64,000 bases of DNA from Streptomyces sp. NBC_01296 (GCF_035984415.1 NZ_CP130720.1:5022001-5086000); one strand, 5' to 3'. Shown: positions 8,399-18,184, numbered from the stretch's first letter. The notes: generated by a model not told the origin, from the letters alone. Translations and numbers: made by a program.

Positions 8399-8919
8399 GC
8401 GGCTTCGCACTTCTTCTGGGCCTCCTCGAAGGCCTTCTCCTGACCCTCGGGGATCTTGGTCGCGCTCATCGCGCTCCCGTTGAAGGTCGGGTCCGGGACA
8501 TCGACGCCGTTGTCCCGCATGCACTTGGCCCACTTCAGGGCCTTGTCCTTGTCCTCCTGCGACATCTGGCCCGTCCCCGGGGCCTGCAGCCCGCACGCCT
8601 CGAAGGCCTTCTTCAGCGCCTCCGGGTCCTCGCTGCCCGAGCCGAGCGTCATGCCGCGCGGGTCCTGGCCGGGCTCCGGGTCGGGCGCATCGATGCCGTG
8701 CTCGCGCAGACACTTGCGCGTCTTGAGCGCCTTGTCGGCGTCGGCGCCGCTGGTCGTGCCGTTACCGCCGCCGCTCGAAGCGCTGTTCTTGCTGGAGCCG
8801 TCCTTCTTTCCGTCCTTCCCGTCCTTCCCGTCCGAACCGACACCGCCCGTGCACGCGGTGACGAAGAGGGTCAGCCCGGTGAGGGCCGCGGCCGTGGTCA
8901 TGGTCATGGATCGATTCAT
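8395..8919 (-). CDS. Putative lipoprotein with duplicated Cys/VDVPDP motif
   Basis: 174 aa. Signal peptide ending in a lipobox (LTLFVTAC), then a Lys/Gly/Ser-rich spacer. The mature part holds two similar units: KCLREHGIDAPDP and KCMRDNGVDVPDP, each followed by a second Cys (FEACGL, KKCEA), so there are four cysteines in two repeats. No named family recognised; such proteins commonly accompany MacB-like exporters in Streptomyces. First gene of the exporter operon, divergent from the response regulator with 90 bp between. Confidence 0.75.
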   Translation of the reverse strand: MNRSMTMTTAAALTGLTLFVTACTGGVGSDGKDGKDGKKDGSSKNSASSGGGNGTTSGADADKALKTRKCLREHGIDAPDPEPGQDPRGMTLGSGSEDPEALKKAFEACGLQAPGTGQMSQEDKDKALKWAKCMRDNGVDVPDPTFNGSAMSATKIPEGQEKAFEEAQKKCEAA

Positions 8920-9009
8920 GCGGCCGACCCTGTACCCAAGGCGGGTTTCGCTTCTCTCTCCGATCTTGCTTATGACGAGGAAATACGAGATTCCGGTAAA
9001 GAGGGCGGC

Positions 9010-9731
<722 letters not shown>

Positions 9732-9735
<4 letters not shown>

Positions 9736-11018
9736 GAGCAGTGCTCCATTCCGAGCGCGCCCGTCTCACCGCGCTCTACGGCTCGCTGCTCGTCCTCGCC
9801 GGCGGCGGCCTGATCGCCCTGATCAACATCCTGCTGCGGGGCGGCCTCTACACCCGCATCAGCGGAGCCGTCACCACCGCCGTCCCCGGCACCGCGTTCG
9901 AACGCGCCGCCGTCGAAGGCCAACTGCTCCCCGCCGTCCCCGCCCAGCGGCTCCCGCCCGGCGCCGCCACGCCCACCCAGGAGCAGCTCCGGACGTGGGC
10001 CGCCACCCGCAACCTCTCCACCGCCGTCGAGTCCGCCACCCTCCACGAGCTGCTGATCGTCTCGCTCATCGCCCTCGCCGTGTTCGCCGTACCGTCGATC
10101 TGGCTGGCCTGGTGGATGGCGGGCCGCGTGCTGCGCCCCGTCGGCGTCATCACCGAGACGGCCCGCCGCCTTTCGGGGGAGAACCTGCACGAGCGGATCG
10201 GCCTCGAGGCCCCGCCCGGCGAGCTCAAGCGGCTGGCCGACACCTTCGACGGCATGCTCGACCGGATGGAGAGCCTGGTGGGCGCGCAGCGCCGGTTCGC
10301 CGCCAACGCCGCCCACGAGCTGCGCACCCCGCTCGCCGTCCAGCGGGCGGCCGCCGAGATCGGGCTGGCCGGGGACCCGCCGCCGCAGAAGGTGGCCCGG
10401 ATCCGCTCCAAGCTGATCGGCGTCGCCGACTCCAGCGAGCACCTCATCGAGTCGCTGCTGCTGCTCGCGGTATCGGAGGAGGGCCTGGAGGCCACCGCCC
10501 CGGTGGACCTGGCGGCCCTGGTCGAGACCGAACTCACCGAGGCGGCCCGGGCCGAGCCGGAGCCCGTCCCGGCCGCCGCCCCGGGCGCCGGGCGGCCCGT
10601 CGTCGTGCGGCCCGTCGTCGTACGGGACCTCGCGGCGTTGACCGTGACCGGTGACCGGGCGCTGCTGGGCCATCTGGTGCGGAATCTGCTCGGCAACGCC
10701 GTACGGCACAACCGGCCGGGCGGCCGGATCGGCGTGTCGACCTGCGCCGACGGGGAGCTGACGGTGTCCAACACCGGTCCGGTGATCGAACCCGCCGACG
10801 TACCGCGGCTGCTGGAGCCCTTCCGGCGGCGGGCCGAGCGGCAGCACACGACGGGGGAGGGCGCGGGCCTCGGGCTCTCCATCGTGGCCTCGATCGCGCG
10901 GGCGCACGGCGCGAAGCTGGTGGCACGGGCCAATCCCGCTCCGGACGGCGGACTGACCGTCAGGGTCCGCTTTCCGGTGGGACCCGCGCCGCTCCGGCCG
11001 CCGCCTGAAGAGTCCTGA
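9732..11018 (+). CDS. Sensor histidine kinase
   Basis: 428 aa. Two transmembrane helices (about residues 14-36 and 114-136) flank an extracytoplasmic sensor of roughly 75 aa. These are followed by HAMP (RPVGVITETARRLSGENLHERI), a HisKA domain with phosphorylatable His in AANAAHELRTPL, and an HATPase with N-box HLVRNLLGNAVRHN and G-box GEGAGLGLSI. Partner of the upstream regulator. The extracytoplasmic loop is Ala/Pro-rich with no recognisable ligand domain. Confidence 0.93.
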
Positions 11019-11044
11019 ATGATCCCATGTGTACCGTCGGAGGC

Positions 11045-11983
11045 ATGAGCAAGCACCCCCGCGCCCGCTCCCGCAGTCCCCGCACGTCCCGCACCGTCCG
11101 CTCGCCCCGACGGGTCGCCGTCGCCGCCGCCCTGGGCCTGTTGGCCTTCGGGGCGGGATGGGCGTACACGGCCCAGGACGACAACTCCGGCGCCACGGCC
11201 CAGGCCCGGACCGGCGACCGCCCGGGGGAAGCGGCCGGTACCGGCGCCAACAAGCCCAGCAACCCCACCAGCCCCGCAGGCGTACCCCGCGCCACCCGCG
11301 GCGTACGCGGCGCCCCCGGAGCGCAGGCAGCCTCCGGCGCCCCAGGCGCCCCAGGCGCCCCAGGCGCACCCGCAGCCCCGGACGGCCCCGCCCAAGGCCT
11401 GGCCGACGTCAGCGACGAGACGCTGGCCAGGATCCCGGCCACCGCCCGCCAGCTCCTCCTCGTCGCCGGCAAGGCGAGGGACTCCTCGGAGTCGACGGCG
11501 ACTCTCTACACCCGGCCGGCGGCCGGCGCCGACTGGGTCCGGGCCACCGAGAGCTGGCCCGCGCACAACGGCGCCGGCGGCTGGAACTCAGCCGAACGCG
11601 AGGACGGGGACCTCACCACCCCCGTGGGCGTGTTCACCCTGAGCGACGCCGGGGGTCTGCTGGAGAAGCCGCCGGGCACGAAGTTCCCGTACGACCGCAA
11701 CCGGCTCTTCGTCCCCACCGGCCGGGGCGTGAACGGCGAATCCCTCACGGGCGCGTTCGAATACGTCATCGCGATCGACTACAACCGCCGGACGGGGGTC
11801 TCCCCGCTGGACCTGTTCAAGCCGGAGGGCGAGGACAAGGGCGGCGGCATCTGGCTCCACGTCGACCACAACGGCCCCTCGCAGGGCTGCATCGGCATCT
11901 CGAAGCAGGCCATGAAGAAGCTCCTGACCACCCTGGACCCGGCGGCGAAGCCGGTCATCGTGATGGGACCGGCCGGCTTCTGA
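11045..11983 (+). CDS. L,D-transpeptidase-like secreted protein
   Basis: 312 aa. N-terminal membrane anchor/signal (VAVAAALGLLAFGAGWAYTA), an Ala/Gly/Pro-rich linker with GAP repeats, then a YkuD-like catalytic region with PVGVFTLSDAGG and the His/Cys motif IWLHVDHNGPSQGCIGIS. The Cys-containing SQGCIGIS stands in for the usual SHGCIR/N signature. Likely peptidoglycan-modifying at the outer face of the membrane. ATG at 11027 is an alternative start. Confidence 0.8.
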   Translation: MSKHPRARSRSPRTSRTVRSPRRVAVAAALGLLAFGAGWAYTAQDDNSGATAQARTGDRPGEAAGTGANKPSNPTSPAGVPRATRGVRGAPGAQAASGAPGAPGAPGAPAAPDGPAQGLADVSDETLARIPATARQLLLVAGKARDSSESTATLYTRPAAGADWVRATESWPAHNGAGGWNSAEREDGDLTTPVGVFTLSDAGGLLEKPPGTKFPYDRNRLFVPTGRGVNGESLTGAFEYVIAIDYNRRTGVSPLDLFKPEGEDKGGGIWLHVDHNGPSQGCIGISKQAMKKLLTTLDPAAKPVIVMGPAGF

Positions 11984-12023
11984 CCGGCCGGTGTCCGACT
12001 GACCGGCCTCCGGCCGGCCGGCG

Positions 12024-12692
12024 TCAGACCGTCGCGCCGGCCGGTTCCCGACCGGTCGGCGCGGCGACCGCCCGCCGCCCCCGCAGCAGCAGCCCGATGT
12101 ACGCCAGGTCGAAGACGCTGCACATGATGCCGAGCCCGAGAATGAACGGCGAGTCCTCGACGACCCCGAAGAGCAGGGTCGGGGCGAGCGTCCCCAGCCA
12201 TTTGGCGACGGCGATGACGAGGGACTGCCCGCGCGGCCCGCGCCGGTCGGCGTAGAGGGCGATGAACAGCCCGGACATCAGCAGGTTCTGCAAGAACGCC
12301 GAGTACCGGCTCGCGTCGTGCGTCCCGAAGTGCGCGAGGAACAGCCACTGCACGGCGAAACCGGTGCCGAACACGAGTGCGCTCCATGCCGCGAAGAGCG
12401 GCCGCGTCACGAACTCGGGCAGCTCGGCCCGCCCGAAGCGCAGGTACGTCCAGATGATCGCAATGTCGGCGACCGCCCACACGACGTTGACGATCCCCTG
12501 AGCGGAGACCCTGCTCATGAACTCGCCCGCAGCGTAGGTCGCCTCCCACGCGAAGTTCAGCGCGAGTGCGGCCACCGGCATCGCATACGTCCGGTCCCGC
12601 AGCCCGACCCGGATCGCCTCGACGTACACGACGGTCCACGCCACCCCGCTGACCAGCGTCAGAAAGAGATCCACACGCGGCACCCTAGCCAA
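12024..12692 (-). CDS. Seven-helix membrane protein resembling Pyr4/PaxB-type terpene cyclases
   Basis: 222 aa, about seven hydrophobic helices and no soluble domain. NFAWEATYAAG (Asn46, Trp49, Glu50) in helix 2 and CSVFDLAYIG (Asp195) in the last helix match the positions and context of the two acidic residues essential in Pyr4/PaxB-family cyclases (Glu63 and Asp218 in Pyr4), as does the overall length. Actinobacteria have homologues, some in meroterpenoid or indole-terpenoid clusters. No prenyltransferase or epoxidase gene is nearby, so the family call is moderate and the function unknown. Confidence 0.6.
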   Translation of the reverse strand: MARVPRVDLFLTLVSGVAWTVVYVEAIRVGLRDRTYAMPVAALALNFAWEATYAAGEFMSRVSAQGIVNVVWAVADIAIIWTYLRFGRAELPEFVTRPLFAAWSALVFGTGFAVQWLFLAHFGTHDASRYSAFLQNLLMSGLFIALYADRRGPRGQSLVIAVAKWLGTLAPTLLFGVVEDSPFILGLGIMCSVFDLAYIGLLLRGRRAVAAPTGREPAGATV

Positions 12693-12725
12693 CGCGCCCC
12701 CGCCGGCACATCCCCCGCATACGGG

Positions 12726-13001
12726 CTACCCGGCGCGGGCGCTCCCCTGCGCCTCGTGCGCGGCCAGCCGCCGGTCCAGCTCGCGGTCCAGGGCCCGCTG
12801 CTCGGCGGTCGTCGGCGCGTAGCCATTCCATGCGTGCAGTGCCTCGCAGGCGCGCTCGGCCGATGCCGGAGGCATCCCGGCCGTACCGGCCGTCCCGGCG
12901 AGGCGAATGAGACAGGCGCGCAGCGACAGGCCCTCGGCGGCGGCCAGGGCTGTGAGTGCGGCCTTGGCTTCCGCGGGGACGCGGATGTCGGCATCCAGCA
13001 T
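12726..13001 (-). CDS. Small antitoxin-like protein (RHH, MazE/VapB type)
   Basis: 91 aa. The N-terminal DADIRVPAEAKAALTALAAAEGLSLRACLIRLA is typical of ribbon-helix-helix antitoxins: a short beta strand (ADIRVP) and two helices. The Glu/Arg/Ala-rich C-terminus (TTAEQRALDRELDRRLAAHE) would be the toxin-neutralising tail. No toxin gene is adjacent, so this is an orphan or a general RHH DNA-binding protein. Confidence 0.6.
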   Translation of the reverse strand: MLDADIRVPAEAKAALTALAAAEGLSLRACLIRLAGTAGTAGMPPASAERACEALHAWNGYAPTTAEQRALDRELDRRLAAHEAQGSARAG

Positions 13002-13067
13002 GGTCGGGCTCCTTCCCCTCGCTCCAGGGTACGGCTGCGCACCCGTCGAGTGGGTCGAACCCCTTGC

Positions 13068-13082
13068 CTGACGGTCCGTCAG
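13068..13082. promoter_or_regulatory. Palindromic operator, site 2 of the CTGACG-N3-CGTCAG family
   Basis: Perfect palindrome (CTGACG GTC CGTCAG) 79 bp upstream of the LLM oxidoreductase at 13162. A -10-like TACGAC follows at 13084-13089, giving a predicted 5' leader of about 65 nt. Confidence 0.7.
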
Positions 13083-13161
13083 CTACGACGATGGCCCCCG
13101 GCGCCGACGGGACGCGGAATCGGCAGCCGCAGGCGACAGGCGAAGCGGAGGCGGTGGCGGC

Positions 13162-14109
13162 ATGGCGCGCGTGTTTGCGGAGGGCCGGCTGGTCTACGGG
13201 ATGCAGCTCCCGATCCAGTCGCAGAGCACCATCTACGCCGAGCCCTGGGAGGCCTCGGCCACCGCCGTCGACCTGGCCGAGGTGGCCCGGGCCGCCGACC
13301 GGGCCGGCTTCGGGTACGTCGCCACCTGCGACCACGTGGCCATCCCGCGCCGCCTCGCCGGACCCATGAGCACCATCTGGTACGACCCGGTGGCCACCCT
13401 CGCCTTCCTCGCCGGGATCACCGAGCGCGTCCGGCTGCTGAGCCACGTCGCGATCCTGGGCCTGCGCCACCCGCTGCTCAGCGCCAAGCAGTACGCCACC
13501 CTCGACCACCTCTCGGGCGGCCGGCTGATCCTCGGCGTCGGCGCGGGCCACGTGCAGGAGGAGTTCGAGGTCCTCGGCGTCGACTTCACCCGCCGCGGGG
13601 CCGTCCTCGACGAGACCCTGGACGCGCTGCGCGCCGCCCTCGGGCCCGAGGAGTACCCGCAGTTCGAGGGCGAGCTGTTCTCCTTCAAGGACCTCGGCCA
13701 GCTGCCCCGCCCCGCCCAGGCCCGCGTCCCCGTCTGGGTCGGCGGCTCCTCGCCCGCCGCCGTGCGCCGGGCCGCCGTGCGCGGCGACGGCTGGCTCCCG
13801 CAGGGCGACCCGCGCGACAAGCTCCCCGCGCAGATCGCCCGGATCAAGGAGCTCCGCGCCGCGGCCGGGGTCGCGGACCCCATCGAGTTCGGCGCGATCA
13901 CCGAGGCGCTGTACGTCGGCGAGCCCGGCTGGGACACCGGCCGCCGGACCCTCACCGGCAAGGCGGAGGCCCTCGCCGAGTCCCTCCGCGCGTACCGGGC
14001 GCTCGGCGTGGACCAGATCCAGGTCCGCTTCCGCAGCCGCGACCGCGCCGAACTGACCGACCAGATCACCGCTTTCGGGGCCGAGGTCGGCCCGCTTCTC
14101 AACGACTAG
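13162..14109 (+). CDS. LLM-class flavin/F420-dependent oxidoreductase
   Basis: 315 aa, luciferase-like TIM barrel. Characteristic strings: GFGYVATCDHVAIP, LLSHVAILGLRHPLLSAKQYATLDHLSGGRL, LGVGAGHVQEEFEVLGV, VPVWVGGSS, RAAVRGDGWLP. The spacing is that of the F420-type subgroup often labelled TIGR03619-like; FMN use is also possible. First gene of a two-gene unit with the SDR 10 nt downstream, under operator site 2. ATG 13162 follows a purine-rich GGAGGCGG. Substrate unknown. Confidence 0.88.
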   Translation: MARVFAEGRLVYGMQLPIQSQSTIYAEPWEASATAVDLAEVARAADRAGFGYVATCDHVAIPRRLAGPMSTIWYDPVATLAFLAGITERVRLLSHVAILGLRHPLLSAKQYATLDHLSGGRLILGVGAGHVQEEFEVLGVDFTRRGAVLDETLDALRAALGPEEYPQFEGELFSFKDLGQLPRPAQARVPVWVGGSSPAAVRRAAVRGDGWLPQGDPRDKLPAQIARIKELRAAAGVADPIEFGAITEALYVGEPGWDTGRRTLTGKAEALAESLRAYRALGVDQIQVRFRSRDRAELTDQITAFGAEVGPLLND

Positions 14110-14119
14110 GAGTTCGGGC

Positions 14120-14905
14120 ATGGGCAAGCTGGACGGGCGCGTCGTCGTCATCACCGGTGCGGCGCGCGGTCAGGGCGAGCAGGAGGCGCGCCTCTTCGCC
14201 GCCGAGGGCGCCAAGGTGCTCCTCGGCGACGTGCTGGACGAGCAGGGCGCCGCCGTCGCCAAGGAGATAGGCGAGGACCGCGCCCGGTACGTACGGATGG
14301 ACGTGAGCCGGGAGGAGGACTGGGCGGCCGCCGTGGCCGCCGCCAAGGAGGCCTTCGGCCCGATCGACGGCCTGGTCAACAATGCGGGCATCCTGCGCTT
14401 CAACGAGCTGGTCTCGACCCCGCTGGAGGAGTTCCAGCAGCTGGTCCAGGTCAACCAGGTAGGCGCCTTCCTCGGCATCAAGACGGTCGCCCCCGAGATC
14501 GAGGCGGCCGGTGGCGGCACCATCGTCAACACCTCCTCGTACACCGGCCTGACGGGCATGGCGTTCGTCGGCTCGTACGCGGCGACCAAGGCGGCGATCG
14601 TCGGCCTGACCCGGGTGGCCGCGCTGGAGCTCGCCGCCAAGGGCATCCGGGTCAACGCGATGTGCCCGGGCGCCGTGGACACCCCGATGGCCAATCCCGG
14701 CCTGCTGGACCCGGCCAACATGAGCGACGAGGCGCGCGACGCGATGGCGGAGCTCTACCAGCGGGTCGTGCCGATGGGGCGGGTGGGCCGGCCCGACGAG
14801 GTCGCCAAGCTGGCCTTGTTCCTGAGCAGCGAGGACTCCTCGTACATCACCGGCCAGCCGTTCGTGATCGACGGCGGCTGGATGGCCGGCGTCAGCATCC
14901 TCTAG
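14120..14905 (+). CDS. SDR-family NAD(P)-dependent oxidoreductase
   Basis: 261 aa classical short-chain dehydrogenase. Cofactor motif TGAARGQG, NNAG motif LVNNAGILRF, catalytic Ser (VNTSSYTG) and YAATK (Tyr/Lys), C-terminal FVIDGGWMAG. Sequence style resembles 3-alpha/20-beta-hydroxysteroid dehydrogenases, suggesting an alicyclic alcohol/ketone substrate, not proven. Ten nt from the preceding LLM stop, so co-transcribed. Confidence 0.9.
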   Translation: MGKLDGRVVVITGAARGQGEQEARLFAAEGAKVLLGDVLDEQGAAVAKEIGEDRARYVRMDVSREEDWAAAVAAAKEAFGPIDGLVNNAGILRFNELVSTPLEEFQQLVQVNQVGAFLGIKTVAPEIEAAGGGTIVNTSSYTGLTGMAFVGSYAATKAAIVGLTRVAALELAAKGIRVNAMCPGAVDTPMANPGLLDPANMSDEARDAMAELYQRVVPMGRVGRPDEVAKLALFLSSEDSSYITGQPFVIDGGWMAGVSIL

Positions 14906-14940
14906 ATCTCCCGCCGGATCTCCCGCCGGGCCGAGCTCAT

Positions 14941-14955
14941 CTGATGGAGCGTCAG
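14941..14955. promoter_or_regulatory. Operator site 3 (one mismatch)
   Basis: CTGATG GAG CGTCAG is the same palindrome with one mismatched arm position. It lies 46 bp before a second, perfect copy and about 100 bp before the LLM gene at 15040. A -35-like TTGACG sits at 14959-14964 just downstream. Confidence 0.6.
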
Positions 14956-15001
14956 GTATTGACGCTCCCGCTCCCGCGGTGGAACAGTCGACTCATCAAA
15001 T

Positions 15002-15016
15002 CTGACGACACGTCAG
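15002..15016. promoter_or_regulatory. Palindromic operator, site 4
   Basis: Perfect palindrome (CTGACG ACA CGTCAG) 23 bp before the TTG start at 15040, just ahead of the Shine-Dalgarno AAAGGACGG (15022-15030). Together with site 3 it gives a double operator, 61 bp centre to centre, about six helical turns. Confidence 0.7.
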
Positions 15017-15039
15017 AAATCAAAGGACGGTGAACCCCC

Positions 15040-16161
15040 TTGGAATTCGGGCTCTTCGTGCAGGGATACGTGCCTGAGGCGCGGTCCAAGGTCGACCCCG
15101 AGGCAGAGCACAAGGCGCTGGTCGAGGAGACCGAGTACGTCATCCAGGCCGACAAGTCCGGCTTCAAGTACGCCTGGGCCTCCGAGCACCACTTCCTGGA
15201 GGAGTACTCGCACCTGTCGGCGAACGAGGTGTTCCTCGCCTACCTCGCCCACGCCACCGAGCGCATCCACCTCGGCTCCGGCATCTTCAACCCGCTCGCC
15301 CCCGTGAACCACCCGGTCAAGGTGGCCGAGAAGGTCACCATGCTCGACCACCTCTCCAAGGGCCGCTTCGAGTTCGGCACCGGCCGCGGCGCGGGCAGCC
15401 ACGAGATCCTCGGATTCCTGCCCGGCATCACGGACATGAACGCCACCAAGGAGATCTGGGAAGAGACCATCGCCGAGTTCCCCAAGATGTTCCTCCAGGA
15501 GGAGTACGAGGGGTTCCAGGGCAAGCACTGGTCGCTGCCGCCGCGGAAGATCTTCCCCAAGCCGTACGGCAAGGCCCACCCGGCCATGTGGTACGCCGCC
15601 GGCTCCCCCTCCTCGTACGCGATGGCCGCGAAGAAGGGCCTCGGCGTCCTCGGGTTCAGCGTCCAGAAGGTCTCCGACATGGAGTGGGTGCTGGAGCAGT
15701 ACAAGACGGCCATCCAGGAGGCCAAGGCCATCGGCGCGTTCGTCAACGACAACGTGATGGTCACCTCCACCGCGATATGCGCCGAGACGCACGACAAGGC
15801 GGTGGAGATCGCGGTCAACGCGAACATGAACCGCTTCCAGTCGCTCGTCTTCCGCTACCACGACACCTTCCCGCGGCCCGAGGCGATCCCGCAGTGGCCC
15901 GAGACGCTGCCCGAGTACAACGCGGAGATCATCGAGCTGCTGATCGCCGAGGAACTGCTGATCTGCGGCGACCCGTCCGAGGTGCTCGCACAGTGCAAGC
16001 GCTGGGAGCAGGCGGGCGCCGACCAGCTGTCGTTCGGCCTGCCGACCGGCGTCTCGTACGAGGACACGATGACCACCGTCAAGCTCATCGGCGAGCACGT
16101 GATCCCGAAGATCGACACGGACCCGGTCCACCGCACCACCCGCTTCCGCCAGGCCGTCTGA
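15040..16161 (+). CDS. LLM-class flavin-dependent monooxygenase
   Basis: 373 aa, bacterial-luciferase family: MEFGLFVQGYVP start, GFKYAWASEHHFLEEYSHLS, LGSGIFNPLAPVNHPVKVAEKVTMLDHLSKGRFEFGTGRG, then AMWYAAGSPSSYAMAAKKGLG. The EHHF string is the hallmark of the luciferase/alkanal-monooxygenase branch, so FMNH2 with O2 is likely. The TTG start at 15040 is set by AAAGGACGG at 15022-15030. Preceded by two operators; likely leads an operon with the amidohydrolase and aldehyde dehydrogenase across a 283-bp gap that holds an inverted repeat. Confidence 0.88.
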   Translation: MEFGLFVQGYVPEARSKVDPEAEHKALVEETEYVIQADKSGFKYAWASEHHFLEEYSHLSANEVFLAYLAHATERIHLGSGIFNPLAPVNHPVKVAEKVTMLDHLSKGRFEFGTGRGAGSHEILGFLPGITDMNATKEIWEETIAEFPKMFLQEEYEGFQGKHWSLPPRKIFPKPYGKAHPAMWYAAGSPSSYAMAAKKGLGVLGFSVQKVSDMEWVLEQYKTAIQEAKAIGAFVNDNVMVTSTAICAETHDKAVEIAVNANMNRFQSLVFRYHDTFPRPEAIPQWPETLPEYNAEIIELLIAEELLICGDPSEVLAQCKRWEQAGADQLSFGLPTGVSYEDTMTTVKLIGEHVIPKIDTDPVHRTTRFRQAV

Positions 16162-16243
16162 CCCGGCGGGGGAACAGGGGCGACGTCTTCCCGGACCGAC
16201 GCCCCGAACCAGCCCCGGCCGGGCGGCCACCGGCCGGGGCGCT

Positions 16244-16394
16244 GGGCTCCGCCCCGAACCCCCGCGCCTCAAACGCCGGCGGGGCTGGATTGGGCTGATC
16301 TGCGCTTGCGCCTGCCGTCCGGTGGGCTGGTTGCCGCGCAGCGGCAATTCCAGCCCCGCCGGCGTTTGAGGCGCGGGGTCTGGGGCGGAGCCCC
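16244..16394. repeat. 151-bp intergenic inverted repeat (GC-rich arms of about 47 bp)
   Basis: The left arm from 16244 to about 16289 and the right arm from about 16349 to 16394 are near-exact reverse complements, with the core CGCCTCAAACGCCGGCGGGG in one arm and its complement in the other, separated by about 59 bp. It fills the gap between the LLM monooxygenase and the amidohydrolase (16162-16444). This looks like a Streptomyces repetitive palindromic element able to form a long hairpin, and may act as an attenuator or mRNA stabiliser. Confidence 0.75.
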
Positions 16395-16444
16395 AAGGTG
16401 ACGGCGCGCGCCGCACCACGTACCGCAACGCAGAAGGGGACGTC

Positions 16445-18184
16445 ATGCTCGACCACCTGATCAAGGGCGCCACCGTCGTGGACGGCACCGGCGCCCCCGC
16501 CCGCGTCGCAGACGTCGGCCTGCGCGACGGGCGGATCGCCGTCATCGGCGAACCGGGCGCGGTCACGGAGGAGGCCCGGACCGGCGAGGACGCGCACGGC
16601 CTCGTCCTGACCCCCGGCTTCGTCGACCCCCACACCCACTACGACGCCCAGCTGTTCTGGGACCCGTACGCGACGCCCTCCATGAACCACGGCGTCACCA
16701 CCGTCGCCGGCGGCAACTGCGGGTTCACCCTGGCCCCGCTGCACCCCGACCGCCCCGAGGACGCCGACTACACCCGCCGCATGATGAGCAAGGTCGAGGG
16801 CATGGCCCTCAAAGCCCTCGAGGAAGGCGTCGACTGGACCTGGTCCGGCTTCGGCGAGTACCTCGACGCCCTCGAAGGGCGGATCGCCGTCAACGCCGGC
16901 TTCATGGTCGGCCACTGCGCACTGCGCCGGCACGTCATGGGCGCGGACGCCGTCGGCGGACAGCCCACCCCCGAGCAGATGCAGCAGATGCTCGACCTCT
17001 TCCACGACGCCATGAACGCCGGCGCCTGGGGCCTGTCCACCACCCAGTCCGCCACCCACTCCGACGGCGACGGCGCCCCCGTGGCCTCCCGCCACGCCAA
17101 GCCCGCCGAACTCATCGCGCTGTCGAAGGCCGTCGCAGAACACGAGGGCACCCAGCTCGAGGCCATCGTCGCGGGCTGCCTCGACCAGTTCGCCGACGAG
17201 GAGATCGACCTCTTCGTCGAGATGAGCGCCGCCGCCGGCCGCCCGCTGAACTGGAACGTCCTCACCATCGACGCCGCCGTCCCCGAACGGGTGCCGCGCC
17301 AGCTCGTACCGAGCGAGCGCGCCCGCAAGGCCGGCGGCCGCATCGTCGCGCTGACCATGCCGATCCTCACCCCCATGAACATGTCGCTCGGCACCTTCTG
17401 CGCCCTGAACCTGATCCCCGGCTGGGGCGAGATCCTCGGCCTGCCCGTGCCCGAGCGGATCGCGAAGCTGAGCGACGCCGACGTACGGGCCGAGATGCTG
17501 CGCCGCGCCGACAGCAAGGAGGCCGGGGTCTTCCGGCGCCTGGCCAACTTCGGCCGCTACGTCATCGGGGACACGTACAGCAAGGAGAACGAGGGCCTGT
17601 CCGGCCGCGTCGTGAACGACATCGCCGCCGAGCGCGGCCAAGACCCCTTCCGGTGCCTGGTCGAGATCTGCTCCCACGACGACCTGCGTACGGTGCTCTG
17701 GCCCATGCCGACCGACAACGACCCGGCCAGCTGGGCACTGCGCGCCGAGACCTGGCAGCACGAGGACGTCATGCTCGGCGGCTCCGACGCCGGCGCGCAC
17801 CTGGACCGCATGTGCGGGGCCCCGTACACGACCCGCTTCCTCGGGGACTGCCTGCGCGGCCGCAAGCTGGTGCCGCTGGAGCAGGCGGTGAAGATGCTGA
17901 CCGACGACCCGGCGCAGCTCTTCGGGCTGCGCGAACGCGGCCGCATCACCGAGGGGTTCCACGCGGACCTGGTGCTGTTCGACCCGGAGCGGATCGAGGC
18001 CGGTCCGGCGACCCTCGTGCACGACCTGCCCGGCGACAGCCCGCGGCTGGACGCCCGCGCGATCGGGATCGTGTCCGTACGCGTCAACGGCGTGGAGACC
18101 ATCCGCGACGACCAGGTCACGGGGGCGATCCCCGGGATCGTGCTCCGCTCGGGCCGCGACACGAGGACGGTGAGCACCCGTTGA
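16445..18184 (+). CDS. D-aminoacylase / N-acyl-D-amino-acid deacylase family amidohydrolase
   Basis: 579 aa metal-dependent amidohydrolase. The HxH motif in GFVDPHTHYDAQLFWDP, the Cys ligand in VAGGNCGFTLAP and Asp in GGSDAGAHLDRMCGAP match D-aminoacylase catalytic residues. C-terminal HGDLV-type strand present (GFHADLVLFDP). Family members cleave N-acyl amides and cyclic ureides; the true substrate in this catabolic cluster is unknown. The stop overlaps the TTG start of the aldehyde dehydrogenase (TTGA). Confidence 0.88.
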   Translation: MLDHLIKGATVVDGTGAPARVADVGLRDGRIAVIGEPGAVTEEARTGEDAHGLVLTPGFVDPHTHYDAQLFWDPYATPSMNHGVTTVAGGNCGFTLAPLHPDRPEDADYTRRMMSKVEGMALKALEEGVDWTWSGFGEYLDALEGRIAVNAGFMVGHCALRRHVMGADAVGGQPTPEQMQQMLDLFHDAMNAGAWGLSTTQSATHSDGDGAPVASRHAKPAELIALSKAVAEHEGTQLEAIVAGCLDQFADEEIDLFVEMSAAAGRPLNWNVLTIDAAVPERVPRQLVPSERARKAGGRIVALTMPILTPMNMSLGTFCALNLIPGWGEILGLPVPERIAKLSDADVRAEMLRRADSKEAGVFRRLANFGRYVIGDTYSKENEGLSGRVVNDIAAERGQDPFRCLVEICSHDDLRTVLWPMPTDNDPASWALRAETWQHEDVMLGGSDAGAHLDRMCGAPYTTRFLGDCLRGRKLVPLEQAVKMLTDDPAQLFGLRERGRITEGFHADLVLFDPERIEAGPATLVHDLPGDSPRLDARAIGIVSVRVNGVETIRDDQVTGAIPGIVLRSGRDTRTVSTR

